Positions 41,718 to 50,905 of a stretch of DNA of 64,000 bases are shown here, piece by piece. Every line of letters begins with the position of its first letter. The first letter of the stretch is position 1. The notes beneath the pieces were generated by a model. That model had not been told where the DNA came from, made no database searches, and saw nothing but the letters and a program-made list of their open reading frames with translations. The translations under genes were made by a program, and so were the position numbers. The stretch comes from JAWLHU01 sp049325315 (lineage in GTDB: Bacteria; Bacillota; Sulfobacillia; Symbiobacteriales; Symbiobacteriaceae), in contig JBMONB010000083.1 in NCBI GenBank assembly GCA_049325315.1, positions 221,999 through 285,998 on the forward strand, in the 5' to 3' direction.

Positions 41718-42574
41718 CAGTGGTCCGGCGCCTCAATCGGAATGTGGATCGAGATCACCCCCGGCTCCCGTGCGTCGTAGTGCTCAAAGTCGGGGGAGTT
41801 GGCGGGGAGGAAGCCGGAGCGGGGGAGCCAGGCGCTGACGATGTAGCGGTAGGTCTCGCCCAACTGCTCGAATCCGGCCCGGTGGGTGAAGACGGCGTAC
41901 TGGCTGGGCGGGAGGGTGCGGGCTACCCAGCCCTCCGGGAGGGAGGGTGGGTCGGCCTCTACCTCGGTGGCCCAGAGCCAGTCGATCTCGCTGGATTCCG
42001 TCAGGAGCGGGGCGGGCTCGCAGATGCCCAGGGTGATATGCGGCTCCCGGCGGTGGGCGATCTGTGCCGCTCCCTGCTGAAAGACCGGCCACAGCGCCGG
42101 AATCTCGCCTCGCCGGTTGGTGCCCCGGTAGGGAAGACCGACCACCCGCATGGCGGGCAGGCGGGTGATCTCAGGCTGCAGGGAGAGGCGGTCGGCGAGG
42201 TGCTCCAGGTCGCCGCCGGTCAGGCGGGGGTGCTCCAGCAGCACCAGGGGCTGCCCACTCTGCCGGTACTGGCCCGGGGTGACCCCGAAGACCCGGCGGA
42301 AGGCGCGGGTGAAGGAGGCCTGCGACTCAAACTGGTACAGCAGGGCCACATCGATGATGCGGGTCCGGGTGTGGAGCAGCATCTTCGCCGCCTCGGCCAG
42401 CCGTCGCCGCCTTAGATAATCGGCCACCGATTCGCCGGTGGCGCCCTGGAAGATGCGGTGGAAGTGATAGAGGGAGAAGCCGGCCGCCTGTGCCACAGCC
42501 GCGGCGTCCACCGGGTTTGTCAGGTTCGCCTCGATATGGTCAAGCGCCCGCTGGACCCATCTGCGGTAGTACAT
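41717..42574 (-). CDS. AraC-family regulator with GyrI-like effector domain
   Basis: A 285-residue regulator. Residues 5-105 hold two AraC helix-turn-helix motifs (VDAAAVAQAAGFSLYHFHRI, then IIDVALLYQFESQASFTRAF and FGVTPGQYR). Residues 125-285 form a GyrI-like/SOUL-type small-molecule domain (LPAMRVVGLPYRG, IDWLWATEVEADP, YAVFTHRAGFEQL, FEHYDAREPGVISIHIPI). The layout matches Rob/BltR-type sensors of lipophilic compounds. ATG 42574 follows GATGAGG closely. The downstream and upstream neighbours are unrelated enzymes; it may control the serine hydrolase next to it. Confidence 0.87.
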   Translation of the reverse strand: MYYRRWVQRALDHIEANLTNPVDAAAVAQAAGFSLYHFHRIFQGATGESVADYLRRRRLAEAAKMLLHTRTRIIDVALLYQFESQASFTRAFRRVFGVTPGQYRQSGQPLVLLEHPRLTGGDLEHLADRLSLQPEITRLPAMRVVGLPYRGTNRRGEIPALWPVFQQGAAQIAHRREPHITLGICEPAPLLTESSEIDWLWATEVEADPPSLPEGWVARTLPPSQYAVFTHRAGFEQLGETYRYIVSAWLPRSGFLPANSPDFEHYDAREPGVISIHIPIEAPDH

Positions 42575-42610
42575 TGCCTCATCACCCGGAACCAGTATAC
42601 CATGAAGCAA

Positions 42611-43558
42611 TTACCAGAGGGCAGGGGTTGGGGTGCGGGGCCAGCCCATTTCGGTGGCGATCTGTCCGGCCACCTCGCCCACCAGGGAGCGCCACTGGGG
42701 CACGCCGGGGTCGGCGTTCATGAGGATCACCAGGCCGCTTTGCAGGCCGGGAGAGAAACTGAGCGCCCCCTGAAAGCCGGTACCCCAGCCGTAGTGGTAG
42801 TGCCAGGGCTCCGCCGCCCTGTCTGCATCGAGGAAGATGCCCAGGCCGATCCGGGGGTGCCAGGGTGGGGTGGTCATCTCCAGGGCTGTGCGCTGCGACA
42901 GGACCCGACCCCGGCCTTGCAGCGCCGCCATGAGCTCCAGGGCCACCTGGGCCAGGTCGGGGGCCGAACTCCAGAGCCCGCAGGAGGCCTGGCAGGGGGA
43001 GACCGGCCGCCGTCCGGGAATGACCCGGCCCTGCCGGTCGTGCCCGCAGGCGGCATCCTCCCCGGGGGCGAAGGTGGACTGGGCCATTCCAAGCGGTTGG
43101 AGAACCCGCTCCTCCACCAGCCGGCCAAAGGGCTGACCGGTCACCGCTGTGAGCGCCTGCTCTACCGCAGCGTAGCCGGCGTCGGCGTACTCGAACCGGG
43201 CGCCGGGGGCGAAGGCGACCCGGGCGCCCCCCTCTGCGTCCACCAGCCCCGACTGGTGGCTGAGCAGGTGGCGGAGCGTGACCGGCTCCGAGGGCAGGGG
43301 CAAGGAGCCCGACCACGGCCGGATGTCCGTATCCAGCGAGATCAGACCGTCCTGCGCCAGGGAGAGCGTTGTCATCGCCGTGACCGTCTTGCTGATGGAA
43401 CAGGCGTGAAACAGGTGGTGCGGCTCTGTGCCGCGCTCGGTGCCTCCCTCCAGGAGCCCGTAGCCTTCGGCCCGGGCCAGCCGCCCGCCCTGGATCACCG
43501 CCAGGCTCAGCCCGTGCACGTTGTGGCGCTCCATTCGTTCTGCGATCGTCATGACCAT
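42611..43558 (-). CDS. Serine hydrolase of the beta-lactamase/DD-peptidase family (class C like)
   Basis: A 315-residue penicillin-binding-fold hydrolase. The catalytic Ser-x-x-Lys is Ser54-Ile-Ser-Lys57 (ACSISKT), the Tyr motif is FEYADAGY, and HYGWGTGF resembles the KTG-equivalent HxG box. The LRHLLSHQSGL segment is typical of the esterase/DD-peptidase group. No signal peptide is seen, so an intracellular esterase is as likely as a lactamase. ATG 43558 has AGGAGG eight bases upstream. It is divergent from the MoxR gene. Confidence 0.82.
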   Translation of the reverse strand: MVMTIAERMERHNVHGLSLAVIQGGRLARAEGYGLLEGGTERGTEPHHLFHACSISKTVTAMTTLSLAQDGLISLDTDIRPWSGSLPLPSEPVTLRHLLSHQSGLVDAEGGARVAFAPGARFEYADAGYAAVEQALTAVTGQPFGRLVEERVLQPLGMAQSTFAPGEDAACGHDRQGRVIPGRRPVSPCQASCGLWSSAPDLAQVALELMAALQGRGRVLSQRTALEMTTPPWHPRIGLGIFLDADRAAEPWHYHYGWGTGFQGALSFSPGLQSGLVILMNADPGVPQWRSLVGEVAGQIATEMGWPRTPTPALW

Positions 43559-43721
43559 GTGCTGCGCCTCCTTTCTCACAGAACGATCATGCCATCCCGG
43601 ACGGTGGCGGTTTTGACCATTCTTGCGGAGTTGCAGGCTTTCCGGGCAGCAGCGCCGAAGGAACCCCGCATTGAGTTGACACCCCCGGCGGGACGTTGCA
43701 CAACAAGGAGGCAACCCACTG

Positions 43722-44675
43722 ATGTCGGCCCAGCTACAGGAGTTGGCGCAGCGGATCCAGGCGAATGTGGCCCGGGTGCTGATCGGCAAGGAGCGGGTGA
43801 TCGAGATGGCGCTGGTGGCGCTCTTCTGCGAGGGGCACCTGCTGGCCGAAGATGTGCCGGGCACCGGCAAGACGATGATGACCCGGGCGCTGGCGCTCAG
43901 CTGCGGCGTTCAGTTCAGCCGGATTCAGTTCACACCCGACCTGCTCCCCAGCGACGTGACCGGCGTCTCGGTCTACAACCAAAAGAGCGCCGAGTTCGAG
44001 TACCGGCCCGGCCCGATTCTCGCTCACATTGTGCTGGCCGACGAGATCAACCGGGCGACGCCCCGGACCCAGTCGGCGCTGCTGGAGTGCATGGAGGAGC
44101 GGCAGGTGACGGTAGATGGCGTCACCCGCCCCCTGCCCCGCCCCTTCCTGGTCTTTGCCACCCAGAACCCGGTGGAGCAGGAGGGGACCTTCCCGCTGCC
44201 CGAAGCGCAGCTGGACCGCTTCTTCCTGAAGCTGGCCCTGGGCTACCCATCGCTCGAAGAGGAAGATGCGATGCTGGCCCGGCTGCAGCACGGTCATCCG
44301 ATCGAGCAGATTCAGCCGGTGGCCTCGCCGGCCGACCTGCTGGCGGCGCAGGGAGCGGTTCGCTCCATTCACGTGGCGGATGAGGTCCGCCGCTATATCG
44401 CCGAGCTTGTCCATGGCACCCGCCGCCATGAGGATGCGGCGATTGGCGCCTCGCCCCGGGGCTCGCTGTCGCTCTTCCGGGCGGCGCAGGCGCTGGCGGC
44501 GGTGCGGGGGCGGGCGTATGTGATCCCCGATGATGTGAAGACGATGGCGCTGCCGGTGCTGGGCCACCGGATCGTGCTGAAGCCCGAGAGCCGGCTCCGG
44601 GGCCGGTCGGTGGAGCGGCTGCTGGCCGCCGTGCTTGATGCGGTGGAGGTGCCGGTGGAGGCCGGGCAGCGATGA
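43722..44675 (+). CDS. MoxR-family AAA+ ATPase
   Basis: A 317-residue chaperone-like ATPase. Walker A is DVPGTGKTMM (near residue 45), Walker B is HIVLADEINRA, sensor 1 is FATQNPVEQEG, and the Arg-bearing C-terminal lid is present. MoxR proteins work with DUF58/VWA proteins in the assembly or activation of envelope complexes. ATG 43722 follows AAGGAGG. The next gene overlaps by 4 bases (ATGA), giving the common moxR-DUF58-transglutaminase-like operon. Confidence 0.92.
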   Translation: MSAQLQELAQRIQANVARVLIGKERVIEMALVALFCEGHLLAEDVPGTGKTMMTRALALSCGVQFSRIQFTPDLLPSDVTGVSVYNQKSAEFEYRPGPILAHIVLADEINRATPRTQSALLECMEERQVTVDGVTRPLPRPFLVFATQNPVEQEGTFPLPEAQLDRFFLKLALGYPSLEEEDAMLARLQHGHPIEQIQPVASPADLLAAQGAVRSIHVADEVRRYIAELVHGTRRHEDAAIGASPRGSLSLFRAAQALAAVRGRAYVIPDDVKTMALPVLGHRIVLKPESRLRGRSVERLLAAVLDAVEVPVEAGQR

Positions 44676-45829
44676 GCGGGCTGCCGCTCTGGCTCTGGCT
44701 CTACCTGGCGGGGGCGCTCCTGCTGCCGGGGCGGCCGCTCTATGGGGTGCTCTACCTGCTGGGCGGCCTCTTTCTGCTGGCCCGGCTCTCGCTCACCTGG
44801 GCGATGCGCCGGCTGACGGTGGAGCGGCTGCTGCCCGAGGAGCGGCTCTTCGCCGGGGAGCCGGTGGCGGTCACCCTGCGCTTTTCCAACCCCACCGGGG
44901 CGCCGCTGCCCTGGGTGCAGTTTATCGAGTCGCGCCCGACCGGGCTGGACCCGACGCCGCTCTCGGGGATTGTGGCGGTGGAGGGGGGTGGGGCGGCCTC
45001 GGTCTCCTATACCATGCTCAGCCACCGGCGCGGGCGGTACCTGATTGGCCCGTTGGCCTACGCCGCCGGCGACCCCTTCGGCTTTCTGCGGGTGGAGGGG
45101 CGGCTGGAGGAGCCGACCCGGGTGACGGTCTACCCGCGGGTCTCCCCCCTGCCGGAACTGGGGCTGCCGGCCCGCCTGCCCCTGGGCGACCTGGCCACCC
45201 GGCGCCGGCTCTTCGAGGACCCGGCCTGGCTGGCGGGTACCCGGCCCTACCAGCAGGGCGACTCGCTCAAGCGGATCCACTGGCCGGCCACGGCGAAGGC
45301 GGGGGCGCTGGCGGTCAAGCAGTTCCGGCATGCCATGCTCCTGCCGGCCTGCGTCTGCATCAACCTCAACCGGGAGGAGTACGACGCCCGGCGCTTCTAC
45401 ACCCAGGTGGAGGTGGCGGTGGGCGCCGCCGCCTCGCTCTGCCACTACCTGCTGGAGCGGAAGCAGCAGGTGGCGCTGCTGGCCACGGGGGTGGACCCCG
45501 ACGCCGCCTCCTTGAAGGTCGCCCTGCCCTTGCGACAGGGCGATGCGGCCATGGCGGAGATCCTGGAGGTGCTGGCCCGGGTGGAGGGCGGCGTCACCGT
45601 CGACTTTGTCACCGCGGTGATGGAGCAGGCCCGGCTGCTGCCCTGGGGCACGCTGCTCTGCCTGGTCACCCCGAGAGAGACCCCGGCGCTGGCCGAGCTT
45701 TCCGCCCGCCTCGCCCGGGGCGGGCAGCAGGTGCTGCTCTTTGTCATGCAGGGCGAGTCGGTGCGGCGGGAGTCCTACCAGGTCTGGGCGCTGGCGGAGA
45801 ACCGGGCGGGGGAGGTGGAGGTGGGGTGA
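44672..45829 (+). CDS. DUF58 domain protein, membrane-anchored
   Basis: A 385-residue protein with two adjoining N-terminal membrane segments (LWLYLAGALLLPGR, LYLLGGLFLLARLS) and a DUF58 core. The family signature is TRPYQQGDSLKRIHWPATAK (near residue 190), followed by a VWA-like fold (LLPACVCINLNREEYDARRF). It is the usual partner of MoxR ATPases. ATG 44672 overlaps the moxR stop, and its own stop overlaps the next start (GTGA). Role probably in envelope integrity or in preparing a membrane partner. Confidence 0.88.
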   Translation: MSGLPLWLWLYLAGALLLPGRPLYGVLYLLGGLFLLARLSLTWAMRRLTVERLLPEERLFAGEPVAVTLRFSNPTGAPLPWVQFIESRPTGLDPTPLSGIVAVEGGGAASVSYTMLSHRRGRYLIGPLAYAAGDPFGFLRVEGRLEEPTRVTVYPRVSPLPELGLPARLPLGDLATRRRLFEDPAWLAGTRPYQQGDSLKRIHWPATAKAGALAVKQFRHAMLLPACVCINLNREEYDARRFYTQVEVAVGAAASLCHYLLERKQQVALLATGVDPDAASLKVALPLRQGDAAMAEILEVLARVEGGVTVDFVTAVMEQARLLPWGTLLCLVTPRETPALAELSARLARGGQQVLLFVMQGESVRRESYQVWALAENRAGEVEVG

Positions 45830-47358
45830 GTCGTCGCAGCGATGAACAGCCGCTCCTCCTGCGAGGGGTAGAGGTCCACCCCCTGGCCGACGCGGCGCTG
45901 CCCCTGCTCCTGACGCTTCAGACAGCGCTCGCCGCCGGTCTGGTCTCGGTGCTGCTCGAAGGGCTGGCGGGCCGTCCCTTCCTGCCGGGGTTGGGCTGGT
46001 GGGCGCTCCTGTTCGGCGTCGAGTCGTACCTCTTCACCACCTACTTCTTCGTGCGGGAGATCGACCTGCCCTGGGTGCTCCGCGGCGTGGAGGCGGCCTT
46101 GATGCTCCTGCTGGCCAAGGTGGCGATGACCGCCCCGCTGACCGGGTGGGGGCTTTCCGCCATGTTGCATGTCGAGGCCTTGCAACCGTGGGTGGGCCTG
46201 CTGGTTCTGGCCTGGGCCTGGGTGATGGGCCAGCGGGTCGCCCACCTGGCCGCTGCGCTCCACCCGGGGCTGATGCCGGACCCGACCCTCGAGTTAATCC
46301 GGCGGAACGATCACGGGGAGGCGTTCGACAGCCTGCGCAGCCGGGTGCTGGGGTTGACGGGCCTGCTGGCCCTGCTCAGCGGCGTGGTTCCGGTGGCCGC
46401 CGGGCCCGGCGGCTGGACCGCCCCGGCGGGCGGCGGTTGGCTGGGGCCGGGTCTGATCGGGCTGGCGGTGCTGAGCGCTGGGGCGCTCTTCGTTGGTGCA
46501 CGGCTGCGCCAGGAGATCAACTGGAAGCTGGAACGGCTCACCCCGCCGGAGGGGGTGCTGCGCCGCTGGGCGCCCCAGGCGCTGGCGCTGATGCTCCTGC
46601 CGCTCCTGCTGGCCCTGCTGCTGCCGGCCGGGCCCCGCCTGCCGGTAGAGCGGCTGGTCGGGCAGGAGAAGGCGGGGGAACGGCTGGACTTCAACCCGGT
46701 TATGCAGCCCGCCTCCGGCGGCGGGGAGTGGCTGCTCCCGGAGGCGCTGCTGGAGCGGGCGACCGGGCAGGCCTTCACCCTACCGGGCTGGCTGAAGTCG
46801 GCGCTGGTCGCCCTGCTCGTCTTTGGCCTGATCATGCTGGTCGGGCTGGCCCTGCACGTGGCCTACGTGCAGCTGGCCGAGCGGCTGGGCTGGGGCGGCG
46901 CCAGGGGGCTGCTGCCGCTCCTGCGGGCGCTCCTGCGCTGGTACGGGGCGCTCTGGCAGGCGCTCTGGGAGGGGCTGCGGGGGGCTGCGAAGATGGCAGC
47001 GCGGTCCACGGCCGAGGCGGGGGCTGCGCTCTTTGGCCAGGCCGGCCTGCTGGGCCGCTACCTGCCCGCCGGGGGCTTGGGCCGCCCGCCGCGGGAGCCC
47101 CGTGCCGCCGTGCGCTACTACTTCGCCCGCCTCCAGGCCGATGCGGCCCGGCGGGGTCTGCGCCGCCGACCGGGCTCGACTGCGGCAGAGTTCGCCGCCC
47201 GGCTCAGCCAGGAGGCGCCGGAGGGCGCGGAGGCGGTGGGCGGGCTGACCCGGGCTTACGAGCGGGCCCGCTACAGCCAGGAGGAGATCGCGCCCGAGCA
47301 GGTCTCGCTGGTCCGCCGGGCCTGGGCGCAGGTGGTGCAGGCACTGCGGCGCCGTTAG
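45826..47358 (+). CDS. DUF4129-type membrane protein completing the MoxR operon
   Basis: A 510-residue membrane protein. About seven hydrophobic segments fill residues 20-280, an external stretch follows (about 285-325), another membrane helix lies at 330-350 (SALVALLVFGLIMLVGLALH), and the last 100 residues match the cytoplasmic DUF4129 tail (AVRYYFARLQADAARRGLRR). In many operons this position is held by a transglutaminase-like protein (TgpA), but no Cys-His-Asp transglutaminase core is visible here. GTG 45826 overlaps the DUF58 stop with GGAGGTGGAGGTGG upstream. It ends 4 bases into the convergent next gene. Confidence 0.78.
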   Translation: MSRRSDEQPLLLRGVEVHPLADAALPLLLTLQTALAAGLVSVLLEGLAGRPFLPGLGWWALLFGVESYLFTTYFFVREIDLPWVLRGVEAALMLLLAKVAMTAPLTGWGLSAMLHVEALQPWVGLLVLAWAWVMGQRVAHLAAALHPGLMPDPTLELIRRNDHGEAFDSLRSRVLGLTGLLALLSGVVPVAAGPGGWTAPAGGGWLGPGLIGLAVLSAGALFVGARLRQEINWKLERLTPPEGVLRRWAPQALALMLLPLLLALLLPAGPRLPVERLVGQEKAGERLDFNPVMQPASGGGEWLLPEALLERATGQAFTLPGWLKSALVALLVFGLIMLVGLALHVAYVQLAERLGWGGARGLLPLLRALLRWYGALWQALWEGLRGAAKMAARSTAEAGAALFGQAGLLGRYLPAGGLGRPPREPRAAVRYYFARLQADAARRGLRRRPGSTAAEFAARLSQEAPEGAEAVGGLTRAYERARYSQEEIAPEQVSLVRRAWAQVVQALRRR

Positions 47359-47870
47359 CCCTGGCTGTCGTCTCGCATGGCCGGGAGGAGCCTGCGCCAG
47401 ATCAACCGAACGACGCCCGTGAAGAGGAAGGCCCAGACCAGGGCAAAGAGAGTGAAGACCGCTCCTGCTGCGGGGACGCCCCAGGCCAGCACCGCCGACC
47501 CCAGGGCGGCGAAGCCAAGGCCCCAGGTCAGCAGGAGTATCCCTGCAAGCAGGACCCCCGCCGCGAGGATCACCGCCCGGACCAGACCATAGCCGGCCCG
47601 GGCGGAGTAGCCCAGGGCCACACCGAACGGGCCGTTGGTCAGTCCAAAGACCCATGCCTCCTCCGGGCTGATCAGCCCACAGAGCAGCGCTGCGGCGGCC
47701 ACGCCCATCACCGCGGCGCGCAGGTTCTGGAGCGCGCTGACAGCCGGCGGCAGGCAGGCGAGGACCGCCAGGGCGAAGCCAAGTGGCTGCCCGAGCCAGA
47801 CCGGGGCGGTCTGAAGCAGGGCGCCCAGGGCGGCCATCAGTCCGGCAAAGATCAGGGAGCGCAGGTGCAT
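47355..47870 (-). CDS. Polytopic membrane protein, ECF-S/DUF2232-like
   Basis: A 171-residue protein with five or six hydrophobic segments over residues 5-155. The N-terminal LIFAGLMAALGALLQTAPVW and GFALAVLACLPPAVSAL pattern resembles S-components of ECF vitamin transporters or YybS/DUF2232 proteins. No ECF ATPase is near, so transport is only a guess. ATG 47870 follows GGGAGGAGA. Its end overlaps the convergent DUF4129 gene by four bases. Confidence 0.65.
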   Translation of the reverse strand: MHLRSLIFAGLMAALGALLQTAPVWLGQPLGFALAVLACLPPAVSALQNLRAAVMGVAAAALLCGLISPEEAWVFGLTNGPFGVALGYSARAGYGLVRAVILAAGVLLAGILLLTWGLGFAALGSAVLAWGVPAAGAVFTLFALVWAFLFTGVVRLIWRRLLPAMRDDSQG

Positions 47871-47931
47871 GAGCCTCTCCTCCCAACGTCACCTCCACAC
47901 ACGGTATGCAGCCAGCATCGTTGGAACGTAA

Positions 47932-47956
47932 GAGGGCAGGCCGATGGCCTGCCCTC
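47932..47956 (-). terminator. Terminator of the SPOCS-domain gene
   Basis: Perfect 11-bp stem GAGGGCAGGCC / GGCCTGCCCTC with a three-base loop, followed on the minus strand by TTACGTT. Confidence 0.75.
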
Positions 47957-47969
47957 AAACATTGTCAGA

Positions 47970-48497
47970 TCAACTATCGGTGACCTCAATACATAAGGTG
48001 ACCCTCAACTTCTGGAGCAGTTTCTGCCGATCGACCAGCGCTAACTCAATCAGCCCGACAGCCGCATTCAGGTTGACGTTGGCCCCCGGGTCGGATTCAG
48101 GGCAGTCGACCCGCACGGTGAACGGAATCCGCTCCTGTTGGGTTCGCTGCATCCCGTCGACGGTGATAAAAACGACGCGCTTCAGAATAACAGCATCTAC
48201 CCGGACCTGCCCGGCCTCAGCGGTGGCGAGGATGTCCTCGAAGTCCACCCGAACCTCCTGAATGGAGTTGGCGGGCCGCTTCAGCTGGAGGCGGGATTTC
48301 AGGCTGAAAGCCTTGGCACAGTCGACCTTCTGACCCAGACAGCGCTGACGCTTCTGGTGCTTCTTGTGCTTCTTGTGCTTCTTATGCTTCTTGTGCTTCT
48401 TGTGCTTCCAATCGCAACCACTCTGTCCACTGCTCTCCTCACCACTGTCATCGCCACTGAAGCCCAGAAGGTGGGCTTTGGTGCGGTCCAGATCCAT
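47970..48497 (-). CDS. SPOCS (DUF3794)-domain protein with a KKH repeat, probable spore-coat protein
   Basis: A 175-residue protein. Residues 1-27 are acidic and Ser-rich (DDSGEESSGQSG). Residues 31-50 carry a KKH tandem repeat (WKHKKHKKHKKHKKHKKH). Residues 65-175 match the SPOCS domain of spore-cortex and coat morphogens: SIQEVRVDFEDILATAEAGQ, VRVDAVILKRVVFITVDG, then RIPFTVRVDCPESDPGANVN and a closing LRVTLCIEV strand. Lys/His-rich repeats occur in CotG-like coat proteins and can be phosphorylated or cross-linked. ATG 48497 has GGAGGG eight bases upstream. Likely made in the mother cell and placed in the coat or at the cortex surface. Confidence 0.72.
   Translation of the reverse strand: MDLDRTKAHLLGFSGDDSGEESSGQSGCDWKHKKHKKHKKHKKHKKHQKRQRCLGQKVDCAKAFSLKSRLQLKRPANSIQEVRVDFEDILATAEAGQVRVDAVILKRVVFITVDGMQRTQQERIPFTVRVDCPESDPGANVNLNAAVGLIELALVDRQKLLQKLRVTLCIEVTDS
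48359..48406. repeat. 9-bp coding repeat for KKH units
   Basis: The plus strand has consecutive CTTCTTGTG-type units (one with CTTCTTATG), which encode repeated Lys-Lys-His on the minus strand. Such short arrays are prone to gain and loss of units. Confidence 0.85.
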
Positions 48498-48672
48498 TGC
48501 GGCATCCCTCCAGCATGGCGGTGCGGGGAGTGACCCCCTCCATTCTATTCGGAACGATTGCCACGGTGACAATCTTGATCCTGAAGCACCCAGCTTCCCC
48601 GCAGAGGAAAAGGTCTAGCAGGTCGAGAAATTCCGTATTGTCAAGATGCAAGAAGCAGAGGGGGGAGAGCAG

Positions 48673-50325
48673 GTGCGCTTCGCTTCCTATGAACAGGGGC
48701 AGGGGCTCAACTGGTGGGAGACCGACCCGAACCTTCAGCAGGTGGTGGCCCGGTACGCCGACCCGGCGATGCTGGCCTGGGCCCGGCCCCACCTCGCCCG
48801 CTTCGGCGAGCTGTGCGGGACCCGCATCGCCCTGCGGGCGGATTACACCGACAAGGCGGAAGGGCGGCCCCGGCTGCTCTCCTATGACCGGCAGGGCAAC
48901 GAGATCTCCCGGGTGATCTACAACCCCGGCTACCTCCAGACCGTCGCCGAGGCCTACGGGGCGGGCATTGTGGCCTGGCGCCACACCGTGCCCGAGGGCG
49001 CCCCGGGCCCGGTGGACCCGGTGATCACCTGGGCCATGGGCTACATGCTCGGCATGGCCGAGACCGGCTTCTACTGCCCGGTGGCGCTGACCGGCTCCTG
49101 CGCCCTGGCCATCGACCGCTTTGCCCCGCCCGAGCTGAGGGCGCGCTACCTGCCCGGGCTGATCGCCACCGACCCGGAGAAGCTGACCCAGGGCGCCACC
49201 TGGCTGACCGAGAAGACCGGCGGCTCCGACGTGGGCGCCATCACCACCGTGGCCCGCCAGGAGGGCGACGTCTGGAAGTTGACCGGCGAGAAGTGGTTCG
49301 CCTCCAACGCCGACGCCCCGGTCGCCCTCGCCCTCGCCCGGCCCGAGGGGGCCGGCCCCGGCACCGCCGGCCTCGCCCTCTTCCTGATCCCCCGGACGCT
49401 GCCCGACGGGCGGCAGAACTCGTATCGCATCCGGCGGCTGAAGGAGAAGCTGGGCGTGATCGCCGTGCCCTCGGGCGAGGTGCTGCTGGAGGGGGCGGAG
49501 GCCTTCCTGATCGGCGGCCCCGGTCAGGGCTTCAAGATGATGATGGAGGCGATCAACCTCTCCCGGGTCTACAACGCCATCGGCTCCTGCGGGGTCGCCC
49601 GGCGGGCCTTCCTGGAATCGGTGATCTACACCTCCCGGCGCATCGCCTTCGGCAAGCCGGTAGCACAGCATCCGCTGATGCGCTCCAAGCTGCTGCGGAT
49701 GCTGGTGGAGCTGGAGGCGGCGACCGCCCTGGCCTTCCGGGCCGCTGACGCCTACGAGAAGGGGGAGCCGGGCTACCGGCTGCTGATCCCCATCGCCAAG
49801 GCCCGCACCGCCGAGGTGGCGCTGCAGCTGGCCCGGGCCTCGATCGAGTGCCTGGGAGGCAACGGCTATATCGAGGAATACGTCACCCCCCGCCTCCTGC
49901 GGGACGCCCAGGTACTGACGGTCTGGGAGGGGCCGGAGCATATCCTGGCGCTGGAGCTGATGCGGGTCCTGGCCAAAGAGGGGCCCGATGGACTGCTGGC
50001 CGAGATCGACCGGCGGCTGAAGGGGGCCGCCTCGCTCGACGAAATCCGGCAGCAGGTGACCGCTCACCGCGACGCCCTCATCCACCTGATCAATGAGGCG
50101 GCCACCTCAGACCCCGAACAGGCCCAGCTTCACGCCCTGCGGATCCTGAACCGGGCCGCCGATGCGCTCTCCGGCGCCTACCTCATGGAGGAGGCAGCCG
50201 GTGGCCCGCCCCGGAAGGCAGAGATCGCCCGGCTCTACCTGACCCGGCTGCACCGGCTGGAAGAGGAGGCCCAGCGCATCTGGGACCATGCGGTCCTGCA
50301 CCGATTTGACAGCCTGGTGCAGTAG
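48673..50325 (+). CDS. Acyl-CoA dehydrogenase, AidB-like
   Basis: A 550-residue FAD enzyme, longer than ordinary acyl-CoA dehydrogenases (about 380) and matching the AidB-like group. Seen: GATWLTEKTGGSDVGAITTV (flavin and substrate loop), LTGEKWFASNADAPVALALA, INLSRVYNAIGSCGVARRAF, and CLGGNGYIEEYVTPRLLRDA followed by WEGPEHI. The final 110 residues form the extra helical domain. It probably oxidises an acyl-CoA, passing electrons to an ETF (not in the window). GTG 48673 has GGGGGGAG upstream; ATG 48646 has no site. Next gene 105 bases on. Confidence 0.82.
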   Translation: MRFASYEQGQGLNWWETDPNLQQVVARYADPAMLAWARPHLARFGELCGTRIALRADYTDKAEGRPRLLSYDRQGNEISRVIYNPGYLQTVAEAYGAGIVAWRHTVPEGAPGPVDPVITWAMGYMLGMAETGFYCPVALTGSCALAIDRFAPPELRARYLPGLIATDPEKLTQGATWLTEKTGGSDVGAITTVARQEGDVWKLTGEKWFASNADAPVALALARPEGAGPGTAGLALFLIPRTLPDGRQNSYRIRRLKEKLGVIAVPSGEVLLEGAEAFLIGGPGQGFKMMMEAINLSRVYNAIGSCGVARRAFLESVIYTSRRIAFGKPVAQHPLMRSKLLRMLVELEAATALAFRAADAYEKGEPGYRLLIPIAKARTAEVALQLARASIECLGGNGYIEEYVTPRLLRDAQVLTVWEGPEHILALELMRVLAKEGPDGLLAEIDRRLKGAASLDEIRQQVTAHRDALIHLINEAATSDPEQAQLHALRILNRAADALSGAYLMEEAAGGPPRKAEIARLYLTRLHRLEEEAQRIWDHAVLHRFDSLVQ

Positions 50326-50430
50326 GGTCAATGGGCCCAGGCAAAATGGCACCATCGGTTCAAGGAATCGTCCGGCGACACAGAAAAGCAAGGAAGCAGA
50401 TGCAGACAGCCCACACAAGGAGGCTCGTGC

Positions 50431-50889
50431 ATGCTGGCATTCGATCTCTACCGGCACTGGGAGACCGATCTGCGCCCCTTCACCGTCAACGCCCTCCGGC
50501 GGATGACCCCCGAGCAGCTTCGCTGGAAGCCCGAGGGATGGCACTCCAGCGCCTTCGACCTGGCCGAGCACATGGTCCAGACCGAGTGGATCTGGGTCTA
50601 CCGGAACGCTCTGAAGCGGGCCCCCTGGGACCACCGGTGGCAGCGTGGTCGGTTTGAGGACCTCGACGACCTCCTTGGCTACTGGGCCGACATTCACCGC
50701 GTCACCATCGACTGGCTGCGTGAAAACCCGATCACCGAGTTGTCCAGCAGGTACCCCATGCCCTACCCGGACCTGCCCGGGGCCACCATGAATTGGATCG
50801 TCTATCACGTGATGGAGCACGAGATCCACCACCGCGGTCAGATCTTCATGTTGATGCGGATGCAGGGGATCGCGCCGCCCGAGATCTGA
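50431..50889 (+). CDS. DinB family protein
   Basis: A 152-residue DinB-fold protein. The metal-ligand histidines are in SSAFDLAEHMVQTEWIW (near residue 45) and HVMEHEIHHRGQI near 130, the classic C-terminal HExxHHRGQ form. ATG 50431 follows CAAGGAGG. It is followed after 16 bases by a small gene and then a second DinB gene, forming a three-gene cluster. Catalytic role unknown; related proteins are zinc-dependent thiol transferases. Confidence 0.83.
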   Translation: MLAFDLYRHWETDLRPFTVNALRRMTPEQLRWKPEGWHSSAFDLAEHMVQTEWIWVYRNALKRAPWDHRWQRGRFEDLDDLLGYWADIHRVTIDWLRENPITELSSRYPMPYPDLPGATMNWIVYHVMEHEIHHRGQIFMLMRMQGIAPPEI

Positions 50890-50905
50890 AATCAGGTGAT
50901 ACCGA

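Noticed and set aside
42458..44383. Plus-strand frame of 641 codons over the AraC, hydrolase and moxR genes
   Set aside because: Runs antisense to two well-supported genes and out of frame with moxR; Arg/Gly/Pro-rich translation without any family features.
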